A DNA stretch of 64,000 nucleotides, from positions 62,001 through 126,000 of the forward strand of contig JAFRGL010000013.1 of NCBI GenBank assembly GCA_017433825.1, given 5' to 3'. Positions 14,959 through 24,804 of the stretch are shown here, piece by piece (within the stretch, counting starts at the first letter, position 1; each line of letters opens with the position of its first letter). Both the position numbers and the translations under genes were made by a program. Origin of the DNA: Eubacterium sp. (lineage in GTDB: Bacteria; Bacillota; Clostridia; Lachnospirales; Lachnospiraceae). The notes under the pieces were generated by a model. The model was not told the DNA's origin. It ran no database searches and saw nothing but the letters and a program-made list of their open reading frames with translations.

Positions 14959-16245
14959 TTAAAACAGTCCGGCCACATCCTTGACGGCGATGAGAACCGC
15001 CAGCACCAGCAGGGCCATCATACCCACATAATGCACCATGCCTTCCACCCTGCGGCTCACCGGTTTCTTCCGTATGGCTTCGATAAGGAAAAACACCAGT
15101 CTTCCGCCGTCCAGCGCGGGCAGCGGCAGCAGGTTCATGATGCCGAGGTTCACGGAAATCATGACGATAAACTCGATAATCGTGACCAGCACCATGGAAA
15201 TGCCGTAAGGCGCAGCCTCGTCAATAACCGTGCTCATGGCGGAGACAATGCCCACCGGGCCGGAAAGTTCCCGCACGGAGAAACGGCCGCTGATAAGCCC
15301 GCCCAGGGATTTCACCGTAACGGACAGCCAGTACTTCATTTCCGAAAAGCTGTAGCGGATGCCGGACAGGAAGCCCTGCTTCTCCCGGAGGGTATTTACG
15401 TCAAAGCCCGTGGTCATTTCGGAGTGGATAACCGGCGTGACCACCGCTTCAGCTGCCTGACCATCCCGGATATAACTGATGGTAATCGGCGTGCCGTCCA
15501 TTGGATGTTCTGCCCAGTAGACGTCAAGGTCGGCGGCTGTTTTCACCTCATAGCCGTTCATGCCGGTAATGATGTCCCCGGTCTGAAAGCCGGCTGCTTC
15601 CATGGGAAGTCCCTCTATCAGGCCGGCAATTGCCAGCTGTTCGTCGTCGTAATTGTACTGGTATCCCAGCATATATCTGGTATTGTCATACGGTGCGAAG
15701 GAGAATGTCTGCTTTTCGCCGTCACGCAAGACCGTCAGCGTGATTTCTTTCTCCGGTACGCCGTCCAGCAGGATGCCGGTATACAGTTCACGGCCGCAGC
15801 CCACACCGTGCCCCTGATAGGAAAGGATGATGTCCCCGGTTTCCAGCCCGGCCGCTTCAGCGCCGGAGCCGGGAACAACGGCTTCCACCCTGGCGGGATC
15901 CCCGCCTGCCGCGGCTACGATAACAGCCGAAAAGACAAAGGCCCAGAAAAAATTGGCCAGAGGACCTGCCGCCACTACCGCAGCGCGTTTGGGCAAAGGC
16001 GCCGCGTTGAAGCTGCCCTCCGATTCATCGTCCTCGTCTTCCCCCTGCATCGAACAGAAACCGCCGATGGGAAAAACGCGCCACGAATACACCGTGCCGT
16101 TCCTGGTACGGGAAATCAGCTTCGGGCCCATGCCGATGGCAAATTCCAGCACACGGATGCCTGAAGCCTTGGCGACAATGAAATGCCCGAATTCATGCAG
16201 GAAAATCACGACGCTCAATATGATAATTGCAATTACTATTTTCAA
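14959..16245 (-). CDS. rseP: RIP metalloprotease RseP (site-2 protease)
   Basis: The 428-residue membrane protease begins with the zinc-binding HEFGH in the first helix (VVIFLHEFGHFIVAKASG). Two PDZ domains occupy roughly residues 115-280, and a C-terminal LLPLPALDGGRL segment supplies the third zinc ligand. It cleaves anti-sigma factors and other proteins inside the membrane. The start is a TTG at 16245, placed correctly after AGGAGGAAA; reading further upstream adds a basic stretch with no ribosome-binding site. It is the last gene of the pyrH-frr-uppS-cdsA-dxr-rseP cluster common in Firmicutes. Confidence 0.93.
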   Translation of the reverse strand: MKIVIAIIILSVVIFLHEFGHFIVAKASGIRVLEFAIGMGPKLISRTRNGTVYSWRVFPIGGFCSMQGEDEDDESEGSFNAAPLPKRAAVVAAGPLANFFWAFVFSAVIVAAAGGDPARVEAVVPGSGAEAAGLETGDIILSYQGHGVGCGRELYTGILLDGVPEKEITLTVLRDGEKQTFSFAPYDNTRYMLGYQYNYDDEQLAIAGLIEGLPMEAAGFQTGDIITGMNGYEVKTAADLDVYWAEHPMDGTPITISYIRDGQAAEAVVTPVIHSEMTTGFDVNTLREKQGFLSGIRYSFSEMKYWLSVTVKSLGGLISGRFSVRELSGPVGIVSAMSTVIDEAAPYGISMVLVTIIEFIVMISVNLGIMNLLPLPALDGGRLVFFLIEAIRKKPVSRRVEGMVHYVGMMALLVLAVLIAVKDVAGLF

Positions 16246-16290
16246 AATTTCCTCCTGCCGCCTGCGTTTCCTTTCCGCAGGCATTCCGGC

Positions 16291-17457
16291 TTATACGGTC
16301 CTGCCCTGGCGGATGCGGTTTCTGACTTCCGCTTCCGTTTCCAGAATGACCTCAAGCGAAGGGTCGGGAACCGGCGTATGCCTGGCCATTTCCTCTTCGA
16401 TAATGTCGTAAATGCCGGTAAATCCGATTTTCCCGGCAAGGAAAAGCGCCACAGCCTCCTCATTTGCCGCATTCAAAACCGTGGGCATGGACCCGCCGGC
16501 TTTTATTGCCTGATATGCCAGGGGAAGGCCCTTAAAGGTTTCCATATCCGGATTTTCAAAGGTAATGCTCTGTATTGTCCTGAAATCCAGCCGGCCGGCC
16601 GAAAGCGCCATCCGTCTGGGATATGTCAGGGCGTACTGAATCGGCAGACGCATGTCCGGGGCGCCCAGCTGGGCCATCACCGTGCCGTCCGTAAACTCCA
16701 CCATGGAATGGATGATGCTCTGCGGCTGCAGGATAACCTGGATTTTGGACGGATCAGTATTAAACAGCCACTTTGCCTCGATGACCTCCAGGCCTTTGTT
16801 TACCATGGACGCGGAGTCAATGGTGATCTTGCTGCCCATGGACCAGTTGGGATGCTTCAGGGCGTCCGCAGCGGTCTTCGTCTTCAGTTCTTCGTATTTC
16901 ATTCCGCGGAACGGCCCGCCGGAAGCGGTCAGCCAGATGCGCTCCAGGGGCGGGTCCTTTTCATCCCGGTCTTTTAAAACCTGCATGCACTGGAAAATGG
17001 CGGAATGCTCTGAATCCACCGGCAGGATGGCCGTGCCGGTCTTGCGGATGAGCGGCATGATCAGATGTCCCGCGCACACCAGGGTTTCCTTGTTTGCGAA
17101 AGCGATATCGCTGCCTTCGGAAATGGCTGCCAGGGTCGGCCGTATGCCGATCATCCCCACGATGGCGTTCACAAACATATCCATGCCGGAAAGCTTCGCC
17201 AGCTCGATGAGGCCTTCCATGCCGCTGGCCACCCTGATACCGGTGTCCGCCAGCCGCACTCTTAAATCCGCCGCGTCTTTTTCTGCGTCAATAACAACAA
17301 GTTCCGGCAAAAATTCCCTCGCCTGCTTCTCGAGCAGGGTGGTATTTCTGCCGGCACTTAAACCCGCCACCTTAATGCCGGGAATATTCCGTACAACGTC
17401 CAGGGTCTGGGTCCCGATGGAACCCGTTGAGCCCATGACTGCAATTGTTTTCTTCAT
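16291..17457 (-). CDS. dxr: 1-deoxy-D-xylulose 5-phosphate reductoisomerase
   Basis: The 388-residue enzyme converts DXP to MEP with NADPH, the committed step of the MEP isoprenoid pathway. The N-terminal GSTGSIGTQT binds NADPH. VDSEHSAIFQC, ASGGPF and NWSMGSKITIDSASMVNKG are the metal- and substrate-binding segments, and length is normal. It starts within three bases of the cdsA stop. Its product feeds undecaprenyl phosphate synthesis by UppS in the same operon. Confidence 0.96.
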   Translation of the reverse strand: MKKTIAVMGSTGSIGTQTLDVVRNIPGIKVAGLSAGRNTTLLEKQAREFLPELVVIDAEKDAADLRVRLADTGIRVASGMEGLIELAKLSGMDMFVNAIVGMIGIRPTLAAISEGSDIAFANKETLVCAGHLIMPLIRKTGTAILPVDSEHSAIFQCMQVLKDRDEKDPPLERIWLTASGGPFRGMKYEELKTKTAADALKHPNWSMGSKITIDSASMVNKGLEVIEAKWLFNTDPSKIQVILQPQSIIHSMVEFTDGTVMAQLGAPDMRLPIQYALTYPRRMALSAGRLDFRTIQSITFENPDMETFKGLPLAYQAIKAGGSMPTVLNAANEEAVALFLAGKIGFTGIYDIIEEEMARHTPVPDPSLEVILETEAEVRNRIRQGRTV

Positions 17458-17460
17458 TTA

Positions 17461-18258
17461 TCAGATTCCTATGAAAAGACTTGCCATGAAATAAATCACC
17501 GGCGCGGTGAAAATCACGCTGTCAAAGCGATCCAGGATGCCGCCGTGGCCGGGAATCAGCTTGCCGTAGTCTTTAATGCCCATGCTTCTCTTAATGCCGG
17601 AAGCCGTCAGGTCGCCGAACATGGCGATAACCGCGCCTGCGGTACAGATAATCACAAACGTCAGCACCGGTCCGTGAAATACCAGGGCGTAAATCCATCC
17701 GAGAAGCGCCGCGCCTAAGATGCCGCCCACCGCGCCTTCAATGGATTTCTTCGGACTTAAGACGGGGGCCATCTTGTGCTTCCCGAACAGCATGCCCGTA
17801 CAGTAGGCAAAGGTATCGCTGCCCCAGCTGGCCAGGATAATCAGCCACACAATAAGCCAGCCGTCCGTCAGGCTCCTGGTCAGGTAGACGCAGGAAAACA
17901 GAACGCCGGTATAGATAATACCGCCGAAAGCGGAAAACATCTGGTACGCGGTGTACCTGGGATAGGTAATGACAAAGACAAAGGCAACGATCATGAAATC
18001 CGCCACGATATACATCAGCCAGTAATATCTGGGAGTGAAATAAATACCCAGGTAATAAATCACGATGCCGATGTACGCGGCCAGATCCAGCGGCCCGAAA
18101 AGGCCTTTATCCCGCACTTTTGTTGCCATGAAAAGTTCGCCGGCTGCTATCAGCGAAAGCACCAGCGAGGCAAAAAAGCATATAATGCCGCCGGCCCCGA
18201 TCAAAAGGACCGCAGCAATAACAAGGATTATTCCGCTTGCCAGTCTAGTCTTGAACAT
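17461..18258 (-). CDS. cdsA: Phosphatidate cytidylyltransferase
   Basis: The 265-residue protein has about eight membrane helices and the CDS signature near the C-terminus (GDLTASGIKRSMGIKDYGKLI, then PGHGGILDRFDS). It makes CDP-diacylglycerol from phosphatidate and CTP for phospholipid synthesis. It begins one base after the uppS stop and is followed directly by dxr, so translation is likely coupled. Confidence 0.95.
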   Translation of the reverse strand: MFKTRLASGIILVIAAVLLIGAGGIICFFASLVLSLIAAGELFMATKVRDKGLFGPLDLAAYIGIVIYYLGIYFTPRYYWLMYIVADFMIVAFVFVITYPRYTAYQMFSAFGGIIYTGVLFSCVYLTRSLTDGWLIVWLIILASWGSDTFAYCTGMLFGKHKMAPVLSPKKSIEGAVGGILGAALLGWIYALVFHGPVLTFVIICTAGAVIAMFGDLTASGIKRSMGIKDYGKLIPGHGGILDRFDSVIFTAPVIYFMASLFIGI

Positions 18259-18259
18259 T

Positions 18260-18979
18260 TTACTGTTTTTGCTCCTTGGACAGCGCGTCGCCGAAACGTC
18301 TGTCTCTGTTCTCGTAAGCGTCCAGAGCTTTATGCAGCTCTTCTTCGTGGAATTCCGGCCAGGGAACCGGCGTAAAATAAAACTCGGTATACGCCAGCTG
18401 CCAGCAGAGGAAATTGGAGGTCCGCATTTCCCCGCTGGTCCGGATCAGCAGATCCGGGTCGGGGATGTCCGCCGTATCCAGATACTGCTCGAAAAGCTCT
18501 TCCGAAGGCTTCCCTTCCGGGAACTTCCCGGCTCTCGCGTCCGCGGCGATTCTCTGCGCGGCCCTTAAGATTTCATCCCTGCCGCCGTAGTTGATAGCCA
18601 TCTGAAAGTACATTTTGTCGTAGCCTTTGGACATTTCCTCCAGCTCTTCCATGATCCTGCGGATATCCGGGGCAAGGCCCGCCTTGTCTCCGAGGATTCG
18701 CACCCTCATCTGATTCTTCACGGCCTTCTTCTCAACCCGCCTCAGGTATCTGCGGAACAGGTTCATCAGCACCCGCACTTCGTCCTCGGACCGTTTCCAG
18801 TTCTCCGTGGAAAATGCGTAGACCGTCAGATACTTCACGCCGAGATCGCAGATGTAGTCGCACATATGTTCCAGGTTGTCGCAGCCCACCACATGGCCGT
18901 AGCTTCTGGGCATGCCTTTCGCCTTTGCCCATCTGCCGTTTCCGTCCAGTATGATGGCGATGTGATTCGGCAATGACAT
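18260..18979 (-). CDS. uppS: Isoprenyl transferase (undecaprenyl diphosphate synthase)
   Basis: The 239-residue cis-prenyltransferase has the catalytic HIAIILDGNGRWA with its Asp, NLEHMCDYICDLGVKYLTVYAFSTENW, and the C-terminal RTSGEMRTSNFLCWQLAYTE. It elongates farnesyl diphosphate to the C55 carrier used for peptidoglycan and wall polymers. The ATG at 18979 is preferred: AAAGGA lies eight bases upstream and the protein then begins MSLPNHIAI as in relatives. It is in the pyrH-to-rseP cluster. Confidence 0.95.
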   Translation of the reverse strand: MSLPNHIAIILDGNGRWAKAKGMPRSYGHVVGCDNLEHMCDYICDLGVKYLTVYAFSTENWKRSEDEVRVLMNLFRRYLRRVEKKAVKNQMRVRILGDKAGLAPDIRRIMEELEEMSKGYDKMYFQMAINYGGRDEILRAAQRIAADARAGKFPEGKPSEELFEQYLDTADIPDPDLLIRTSGEMRTSNFLCWQLAYTEFYFTPVPWPEFHEEELHKALDAYENRDRRFGDALSKEQKQ

Positions 18980-19075
18980 TGTATCGTTCCTTTCTGTGCC
19001 GGCATTTCTGAAAGCCGGCATTTCCTTAAAAGAGGTAAGGCTGCCACTTTTTGCAAAGCGGCAGCCCGAACAACC

Positions 19076-19630
19076 TTAAACGGTAAGAATTTCTTTAGAT
19101 TTTGCTTCTACGGTTTCGTCTACCTGCTTGATGTACCTGTCCGTCATCTTCTGAAGCTCCTCCTGGAGCCACTTGATGTCGTCTTCGGACACATCTTCCT
19201 TCTTATCCAGCTTTTTGAAAGTATCGTTGCCGTCGCGGCGGATATTCCTTACCGCAACCTTGGCCTCTTCACCCTTCTTCCTGACTTCCTTTACCAGGTC
19301 TTTTCTGCGTTCCTCGGTCAGTTCCGGGAAAATCAGCCGGATAACCTTGCCGTCATTGTTGGGGTTGATGCCCAGATCGGACATGTTGATCGCCTTGGTA
19401 ATTGCCTTGATCAGGGAAGACTCCCAGGGCTGAATCTGCAGGATTCTGGCTTCGGGAACGGTGATATTCGCCACCTGGTTCAAGGGTGTCTGGGTGCCGT
19501 AATAATCCACGGTAATCCGATCAAGTACGTGGGGATTGGCTCTTCCCGCGCGGATGGTGGCAAGCTCACCTTCCAGATTATCCATGGTTTTGGTCATTTT
19601 CGTATCATAAACCTGAAGTCTCTCGTCCAT
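19076..19630 (-). CDS. frr: Ribosome recycling factor
   Basis: The 184-residue protein is the usual length, with the conserved [23 protein letters not shown] split by the hinge and the C-terminal helical [23 protein letters not shown]. It acts with EF-G to split post-termination ribosomes. GGAGG precedes the ATG. It lies 11 bases after pyrH, the classic arrangement. Confidence 0.97.
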   Translation of the reverse strand: MDERLQVYDTKMTKTMDNLEGELATIRAGRANPHVLDRITVDYYGTQTPLNQVANITVPEARILQIQPWESSLIKAITKAINMSDLGINPNNDGKVIRLIFPELTEERRKDLVKEVRKKGEEAKVAVRNIRRDGNDTFKKLDKKEDVSEDDIKWLQEELQKMTDRYIKQVDETVEAKSKEILTV

Positions 19631-19641
19631 AACTGTCCTCC

Positions 19642-20340
19642 TTAATCTACTGTAACAGAAGTGCCGATAGCCTCTCCCCTGGCCGCCCTGATAATGCCGT
19701 CCTGCTCATCCAGTCCGAACACCACCATGGGCATCCGGTTCTCCTTTGCCAGAATGGTCGCGGTAAGATCCACCACCTGAAGCTGCTTTTCCAGGACTTC
19801 CGAAAGGGAAACCGTGGTGTACTTTTTCGCGTCCGGGTTTTTCGCCGGGTCGCTGTCGTAGACGGCATCGATGGATTTCGCCAGAAGAATGGTATCCGCC
19901 TCAATCTCGATGGCCCTTAAAACCGTACCCGTATCCGTTGAGAAATACGGATGTCCGGTGCCTCCCGCAAAGAAAACCACTGTGCCTTCCGCAAAATACG
20001 CATTGGCCAGGTCCTTTGAGAAGCCTTTGGTAAATTCCCCCACCTTAAAGGGGGTCATAACCACTGTCTTCATTCCCTCGGTACGGAAAATCTCCGAGGT
20101 ATAAATACAGTTCATAACGGTGGCCAGCATGCCGATCTGATCGGATTTGGTCCGGTCAATGCCCTTGCTGCTCCTGCCGCGCCAGAAATTGCCGCCGCCG
20201 ATAACAATGCCCACCTGGATTCCTTCATCCACCAGCGTCTTCACCTGCAGTGCCACCTGTGTAATGACCTCATCGTCGAAGCCCTTCTGCGCCTGTCCGG
20301 CCAGGGCCTCCCCGCTGAGTTTCAGCATTATCCTTCTCAT
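19642..20340 (-). CDS. pyrH: UMP kinase
   Basis: The 232-residue amino-acid-kinase-fold enzyme has LKLSGEAL at the N-terminus, [16 protein letters not shown] for the nucleotide loop and [13 protein letters not shown]. It phosphorylates UMP to UDP in pyrimidine synthesis. It is the first gene of the pyrH-frr-uppS-cdsA-dxr-rseP run, and a TATGAT -10-like box lies upstream at 20371-20376. Confidence 0.96.
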   Translation of the reverse strand: MRRIMLKLSGEALAGQAQKGFDDEVITQVALQVKTLVDEGIQVGIVIGGGNFWRGRSSKGIDRTKSDQIGMLATVMNCIYTSEIFRTEGMKTVVMTPFKVGEFTKGFSKDLANAYFAEGTVVFFAGGTGHPYFSTDTGTVLRAIEIEADTILLAKSIDAVYDSDPAKNPDAKKYTTVSLSEVLEKQLQVVDLTATILAKENRMPMVVFGLDEQDGIIRAARGEAIGTSVTVD

Positions 20341-20454
20341 AGCAGTCCCTCTTTTTTCGTTGCTACGTGTATCATAGCATGAAATTTTGGAAAAGAAAAG
20401 AAAGTTTTACGGTAAATATGCAGTACTGAACAGGGCGGAAAAAGGCTTCCTGTT

Positions 20455-21774
20455 TTACAGCTGCGTCAGTACAAAAATATCATAAATCGCCTTGATGGCT
20501 GTCTCGAAATCCTTGTTCTTCACACCGATAATGATATTCAGCTCGGAAGAACCCTGGTCAATCATTTTCACATTGACCCTGGCATGGGAAAGCGCTGCGA
20601 AAATCCGGCCGGCTGTACCGAAGTTGTCCTTCATGCCGCGGCCCACAACCGCAATCAGGGCCAGGTCGCTTTCCAGCTCCACCAGGTCCGGGTTGACGGC
20701 TTTGTGAATGCCGCTGATAACCTTCTGCTCCACCTTCTGGAAATCTTCCTGGTTTACATAAACGCAGAAAGTATCAATGCCCGAAGGCGTATGCTCGAAG
20801 GAAAGCCCTGCTTCCTCGAAAACCTGCAGCAGTCTCCTGCCGAAACCGATTTCCGAGTTCATCATATCCTTTTCAACGGTTACCGATACGAAGCCCTTCT
20901 TGCCGCCGATGCCGGTAATCGTGTATTTCGGCTTGCTGCAGGTGGTTTCCACGATCATCGTACCCGGGTCATCCGGGCAGTTGGTGTTGCGGATATTGAC
21001 CGGGATGCCCTCGGAGCGCAGCGGGAAAATCGCGTCCTCATGCAGTACGGAAGCGCCCATGTAGGAAAGCTCACGCATCTCCCTGTAGGTGATGATGGAA
21101 ATCCTCTCCGGATTCTCCACCACGTGGGGGTCCGTTACAAGGAAACCGGATACGTCCGTCCAGTTTTCATACAGATCCGCATTAACCTCACGGGCAATAA
21201 TTGAACCGGTCACGTCAGAGCCGCCGCGGGAGAAGGTAACCACACGGCCGGTCTTGTCCGCACCGTAAAACCCCGGGATAACGGCATTCTTCAGCTGCTT
21301 GACCCTGGGGGGAAGCACCTGGTCCGTAGCCGCCATATTAAACTGGCCGTCCGTACTGAAGACAATGATCTCCGCGGGATCCACAAATTCGAAGCCCAGA
21401 ATTGCCGCAAGAAGCTTTCCGTTCAGGTACTCGCCCCGGGATGCCACATAATCCCTGCCGGCTCCTGCTTTGATATTTTCCTCAATAACGGCAAATTCGC
21501 TGTCCAGGTCCACCGGTGCGTCGAATGCCTGCCGGATTTCCTCATACCTGGCCTTGATGTCCTTCAGCCGGGCCGTGAAATCTCCGCCCTCCTCGTACAG
21601 ACGGTATGTGTCGTAAAGCATGTCGGTAACCTTCTCGTCACCGGAAAACCGCTTGCCCGGCGCGGAAGGAATCACAAACCTTCTGTCGGGATCCGATTGA
21701 ATAATATCAACAACCTTCTGAAACTGTTCTGCGTTGGCCAGCGAGCTTCCGCCGAATTTCACTACCTTAATCAT
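20455..21774 (-). CDS. lysC: Aspartate kinase
   Basis: The 439-residue monofunctional aspartokinase begins with KVVKFGGSSLANAEQF (kinase P-loop region). It has FSRGGSDVTGSIIA for substrate binding, and two C-terminal ACT domains (about 300-439) for allosteric control by lysine and/or threonine. It makes aspartyl phosphate, the first step to Lys, Thr, Met and diaminopimelate. No lysine riboswitch is visible in the short 114-bp upstream region. AGGTGG precedes the ATG. Confidence 0.94.
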   Translation of the reverse strand: MIKVVKFGGSSLANAEQFQKVVDIIQSDPDRRFVIPSAPGKRFSGDEKVTDMLYDTYRLYEEGGDFTARLKDIKARYEEIRQAFDAPVDLDSEFAVIEENIKAGAGRDYVASRGEYLNGKLLAAILGFEFVDPAEIIVFSTDGQFNMAATDQVLPPRVKQLKNAVIPGFYGADKTGRVVTFSRGGSDVTGSIIAREVNADLYENWTDVSGFLVTDPHVVENPERISIITYREMRELSYMGASVLHEDAIFPLRSEGIPVNIRNTNCPDDPGTMIVETTCSKPKYTITGIGGKKGFVSVTVEKDMMNSEIGFGRRLLQVFEEAGLSFEHTPSGIDTFCVYVNQEDFQKVEQKVISGIHKAVNPDLVELESDLALIAVVGRGMKDNFGTAGRIFAALSHARVNVKMIDQGSSELNIIIGVKNKDFETAIKAIYDIFVLTQL

Positions 21775-21888
21775 GTCTGTACCACCTTATATCCGGCATT
21801 GATGCCTGTATCGTAAATTTACAATATGATACCACGAATTTTCTTTTTCACAATAGGGAAAATTACATAAAACCGCATAAAATGATTA

Positions 21889-22320
21889 TCACGAAATGCC
21901 CGTACTGCCGAAACCGCCCCGGTCACTGCCCGTAAGCTCGCCTTCCTCGAAGACAATCTCCGGCTGATGCCGCATGATCCGGAACTGGAACAGCCGGTCT
22001 CCCGCATGGATGACCGTATCCCGGACCGCCAGCACCGGCACAAACCACCAGTCGTTCGGCCCGCAGTAGCTCTCGTCAATAATACCGCAGTGGTTCGTCT
22101 GGATAATGCCGAAATTCCGGAAGGTGCTGCTTCTGGGCACCACATGGGCCTCATACCCGGCAGGCAGTTTCATGGCCACCCCGATGGGCACCAGCGTGGA
22201 TTCACCCTTCGCCAGGGTAATGTCCTCGCAGCTGGCCAGGTCAATCCAGTCCGACTTCCCGCCGATATACTCCAGCCGCTTCACGCTCTCATCCCTGTAC
22301 TTGATTATTATTTTCTCCAT
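21889..22320 (-). CDS. dut: dUTP diphosphatase
   Basis: The 143-residue protein shows the five trimeric dUTPase motifs: [31 protein letters not shown] and, at the C-terminus, RGGFGSTG. It hydrolyses dUTP to dUMP, keeping uracil out of DNA. GGAG lies before the ATG next to a small hairpin (GGAAAGC/GCTTTCC at 22331-22351). Copy 2 of the 110-bp repeat lies between it and pnp. Confidence 0.93.
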   Translation of the reverse strand: MEKIIIKYRDESVKRLEYIGGKSDWIDLASCEDITLAKGESTLVPIGVAMKLPAGYEAHVVPRSSTFRNFGIIQTNHCGIIDESYCGPNDWWFVPVLAVRDTVIHAGDRLFQFRIMRHQPEIVFEEGELTGSDRGGFGSTGIS

Positions 22321-22383
22321 TTTCTGTTCTCCGGAAAGCTCCCGCTTTCCAATATGACAAACTGCCGCATTTGTACGTGCTTA

Positions 22384-22522
22384 AATAACATGTATCTTCT
22401 CTGAAGGGGACATCCGCAGCCCCGGCACTTTGCGATTCGTGAACGAAAGTGAACGGGAGCATCAGTGCCGCTGGAGCGAGGACTAAGCGAGAGCGGTCCC
22501 CGGAAGAAAGATACATGTTATT
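22384..22522. repeat. 110-bp repeated structured element inside a 15-bp palindrome, copy 2
   Basis: The outer arms AATAACATGTATCTT (22384-22398) and its exact complement (22508-22522) flank a core (22400-22509) that matches the core beside the RT gene at 107 of 110 positions. The outer arms share no sequence with those of copy 1. The changed bases weaken the small ATTCG hairpin by one pair but leave the two main stems intact. It lies about 40 bases after the pnp stop codon, where a terminator hairpin would be expected. Confidence 0.85.
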
Positions 22523-22562
22523 AATCCTACGAATCAATGCAGCAGTTTTGGCTATTCTTTAT

Positions 22563-24698
22563 TTATTTCTTATTTTTCGGCACATCCTTGATGGAGAAGC
22601 TCATCCTTCCCATCCGGTCCTTGCCAAGGCAGACAACCGTCACGGTATCACCCAGTGTCAGTACATCCTCCACCCGGTTGATACGCTCTTTGGCAATCTT
22701 GGAAATGTGAACCATTCCCTCCTTGCCCGGGGCGAACTCGACGAAAGCGCCGAATTCCTTGATGCTGACAACCTGGCCCGTAAGGATCTGGCCTTCTTCG
22801 AAATCGGCAACGATGGTCTGGATATACTTGATTGCCTTGTCCATCATCTCCGCTTCCGTGCCGCATACGCTGACGGCACCGTCGTCATTGATGTCAATCT
22901 TCACGCCGGTCCGGGCAATGATCTCGTTGATGGTCTTGCCTCTCTGTCCGACAACATCGCCGATCTTCTCCGGATTGATCTGAATCTGGACAATCTTCGG
23001 CGCGTATTTGCTGACAGTCGGTCTGGGCTCTGCAATCGCCTTGGACATGATTTCATCCATGATATACAGTCTGGCGTCCTTGCAGCGGTAAATCGCCTCT
23101 TCCACGATGTCCCTGGTCAGGCCGTGGATCTTGATATCCATCTGGATGGCGGTAATGCCTTCGTGGGTGCCTGCCACCTTGAAGTCCATGTCGCCGAAGA
23201 AGTCTTCCAGGCCCTGGATATCGGTAAGCACCAGATAATCGTCATCCGTATCGCCGGTCACCAGACCGCAGGAAATACCGGCAACAGCCGACTTGATCGG
23301 CACGCCGGCTGCCATCAGCGCCATGGAAGACGCGCAGACAGACGCCTGGGAGGTGGAGCCGTTGGATTCGAAGGTCTCGGATACGCAGCGGATGGCATAG
23401 GGGAAATCAGCCTCGGAGGGCAGCACCGGCAGAAGGGCCTTCTCGGCAAGGGCGCCGTGGCCGATCTCTCTTCTTCCCGGACCCCTGTTGGGCTTGGTTT
23501 CGCCAACGGAGTAGGACGGGAAGTTGTAATGGTGCATATATCTCTTGCCGGTTTCATTTTCATCCAGGCCGTCCAGACGCTGGGACTCCGACAGGGGCGC
23601 CAGGGTGCAGACGTCGCAGATCTGGGTCTGGCCCCTGGTGAACATGGCGGAGCCGTGAACACGGGGAACGGTATCCACTTCTGCGGACAGGGGACGGATT
23701 TCATACATATCCCTGCCGTCGGGACGCTTGTGGTCCTTCAGGATCATCTTGCGGACGGTCTTCTTCTGGTACTGGTAAACAGCCTCGTCAAGGAGGGCAA
23801 GCCATTCCTCATTGTCGGCAAAGGCTTCCGCCAGCTTGTCCTTGATGGCGGAAATATTGGCATCCCTCGCCTGTTTCTCATCGGTAAACACGGCTTCTTC
23901 CATCATTTCGGGCGTGATGATGGCCTTCATGGCTGCATTCAGCTCCTCCGGAATGACGTAGCTTTCATAAGCATGCTTTTCCTTGCCGCATTCGGCAATA
24001 ATCCCGTCGAAGAACTCGATCAGCTTGACATTTTCCTCGTGGGCCAGGTAAATGGCCTCGATCATCGTATCTTCCTTCACCTCATTGGCTCCGGCTTCGA
24101 TCATGATGACCTTTTCCCGGGTGGAAGCCACGGTCAGCTTCAGATCGGAGACAGCGTTCTCCGCCAGGCTGGGGTTAATGATAAACTTGCCGTCAATCAT
24201 GCCCACCTGGGTGGCTGCGATCGGGCCGTCAAAGGGAATGTCGGAAATGCAGGTCGCCAGTGCGGAACCCAGCATCGCAACCACTTCCGGGTTGCAGGCC
24301 GGATCTACGGACATGACCATGTTGTTCAGGGTTACGTCATTGCGGTAATCCTTCGGGAAAAGGGGGCGCATGGGCCTGTCAATAACACGGGAGGTCAGCG
24401 TTGCATGCTCACTGGCCTTGCCCTCCCTCTTGTTGAAGCCGCCGGGAATCTTGCCGGCAGCATACATCTTTTCCTCATAATCAACCGAGAGCGGGAAAAA
24501 GTCGATGCCTTCCCTGGGCTTCTCGGATGCGGTGGCGGTGCACAGCACGGTCGTATCGCCGTAATGCATGAACGCACAGCCGTTCGCCTGTTTGCCTACT
24601 CTGCCTATATCAATCGCCAGTGTACGTCCTGCCAGCTCATAGGTGTAGGTCTTGTAATCCCCTGTCGGGGCTTTAGAAAATGATTTTCTTTCTTCCAT
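22563..24698 (-). CDS. pnp: Polyribonucleotide nucleotidyltransferase (PNPase)
   Basis: The 711-residue protein has the expected order: RNase PH domain 1, alpha-helical linker, RNase PH domain 2 (FTRGQTQICDVCTLAPL; KSAVAGISCGLV), KH domain (IGDVVGQRGKTINEIIARTG) and S1 domain (GQVVSIKEFGAFVEFAPG). It is a phosphorolytic 3'-5' exoribonuclease of the RNA degradosome. The ATG at 24698 has GGAAGGAG nearby and is preferred to one nine codons upstream. It lies after rpsO, separated by a strong hairpin, as in many bacteria. Confidence 0.97.
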   Translation of the reverse strand: MEERKSFSKAPTGDYKTYTYELAGRTLAIDIGRVGKQANGCAFMHYGDTTVLCTATASEKPREGIDFFPLSVDYEEKMYAAGKIPGGFNKREGKASEHATLTSRVIDRPMRPLFPKDYRNDVTLNNMVMSVDPACNPEVVAMLGSALATCISDIPFDGPIAATQVGMIDGKFIINPSLAENAVSDLKLTVASTREKVIMIEAGANEVKEDTMIEAIYLAHEENVKLIEFFDGIIAECGKEKHAYESYVIPEELNAAMKAIITPEMMEEAVFTDEKQARDANISAIKDKLAEAFADNEEWLALLDEAVYQYQKKTVRKMILKDHKRPDGRDMYEIRPLSAEVDTVPRVHGSAMFTRGQTQICDVCTLAPLSESQRLDGLDENETGKRYMHHYNFPSYSVGETKPNRGPGRREIGHGALAEKALLPVLPSEADFPYAIRCVSETFESNGSTSQASVCASSMALMAAGVPIKSAVAGISCGLVTGDTDDDYLVLTDIQGLEDFFGDMDFKVAGTHEGITAIQMDIKIHGLTRDIVEEAIYRCKDARLYIMDEIMSKAIAEPRPTVSKYAPKIVQIQINPEKIGDVVGQRGKTINEIIARTGVKIDINDDGAVSVCGTEAEMMDKAIKYIQTIVADFEEGQILTGQVVSIKEFGAFVEFAPGKEGMVHISKIAKERINRVEDVLTLGDTVTVVCLGKDRMGRMSFSIKDVPKNKK

Positions 24699-24725
24699 AC
24701 ACGTCTCTCCTTCCGTACGAAACAA

Positions 24726-24790
24726 AAGACCTGAAGTATTCCGCCGTCAAGCGGGGTAGTACCGCTCGGCGGCAGACACCGTCAGGTCTT
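24726..24790 (-). terminator. Long hairpin between rpsO and pnp
   Basis: AAGACCTGA (24726-24734) pairs with TCAGGTCTT (24782-24790). An inner arm pairs CCGCCG (24741-24746) with CGGCGG (24767-24772) and AGCGG (24750-24754) with CCGCT (24762-24766). TTTTGTTT follows on the minus strand. It could end rpsO transcripts and/or be an RNase cleavage site controlling pnp, as the rpsO-pnp intergenic hairpin does in E. coli. Confidence 0.7.
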
Positions 24791-24804
24791 CGCACGTATC
24801 TTCT

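Noticed and set aside
21775-21888. Lysine riboswitch before the aspartate kinase gene
   Set aside because: The gap is only 114 bp and shows none of the conserved riboswitch core.
11577-22522. Diversity-generating retroelement (the two 110-bp repeats as template and variable repeats)
   Set aside because: Both repeats are non-coding, the three differences are not adenine-specific, and no variable target gene carries the repeat.
22449-24683. Long plus-strand open frame (about 744 codons) opposite pnp
   Set aside because: It is the reverse frame of a highly conserved PNPase, has no ribosome-binding site and its translation is low-complexity (Gly/His/Asp-rich), typical of an antisense shadow.
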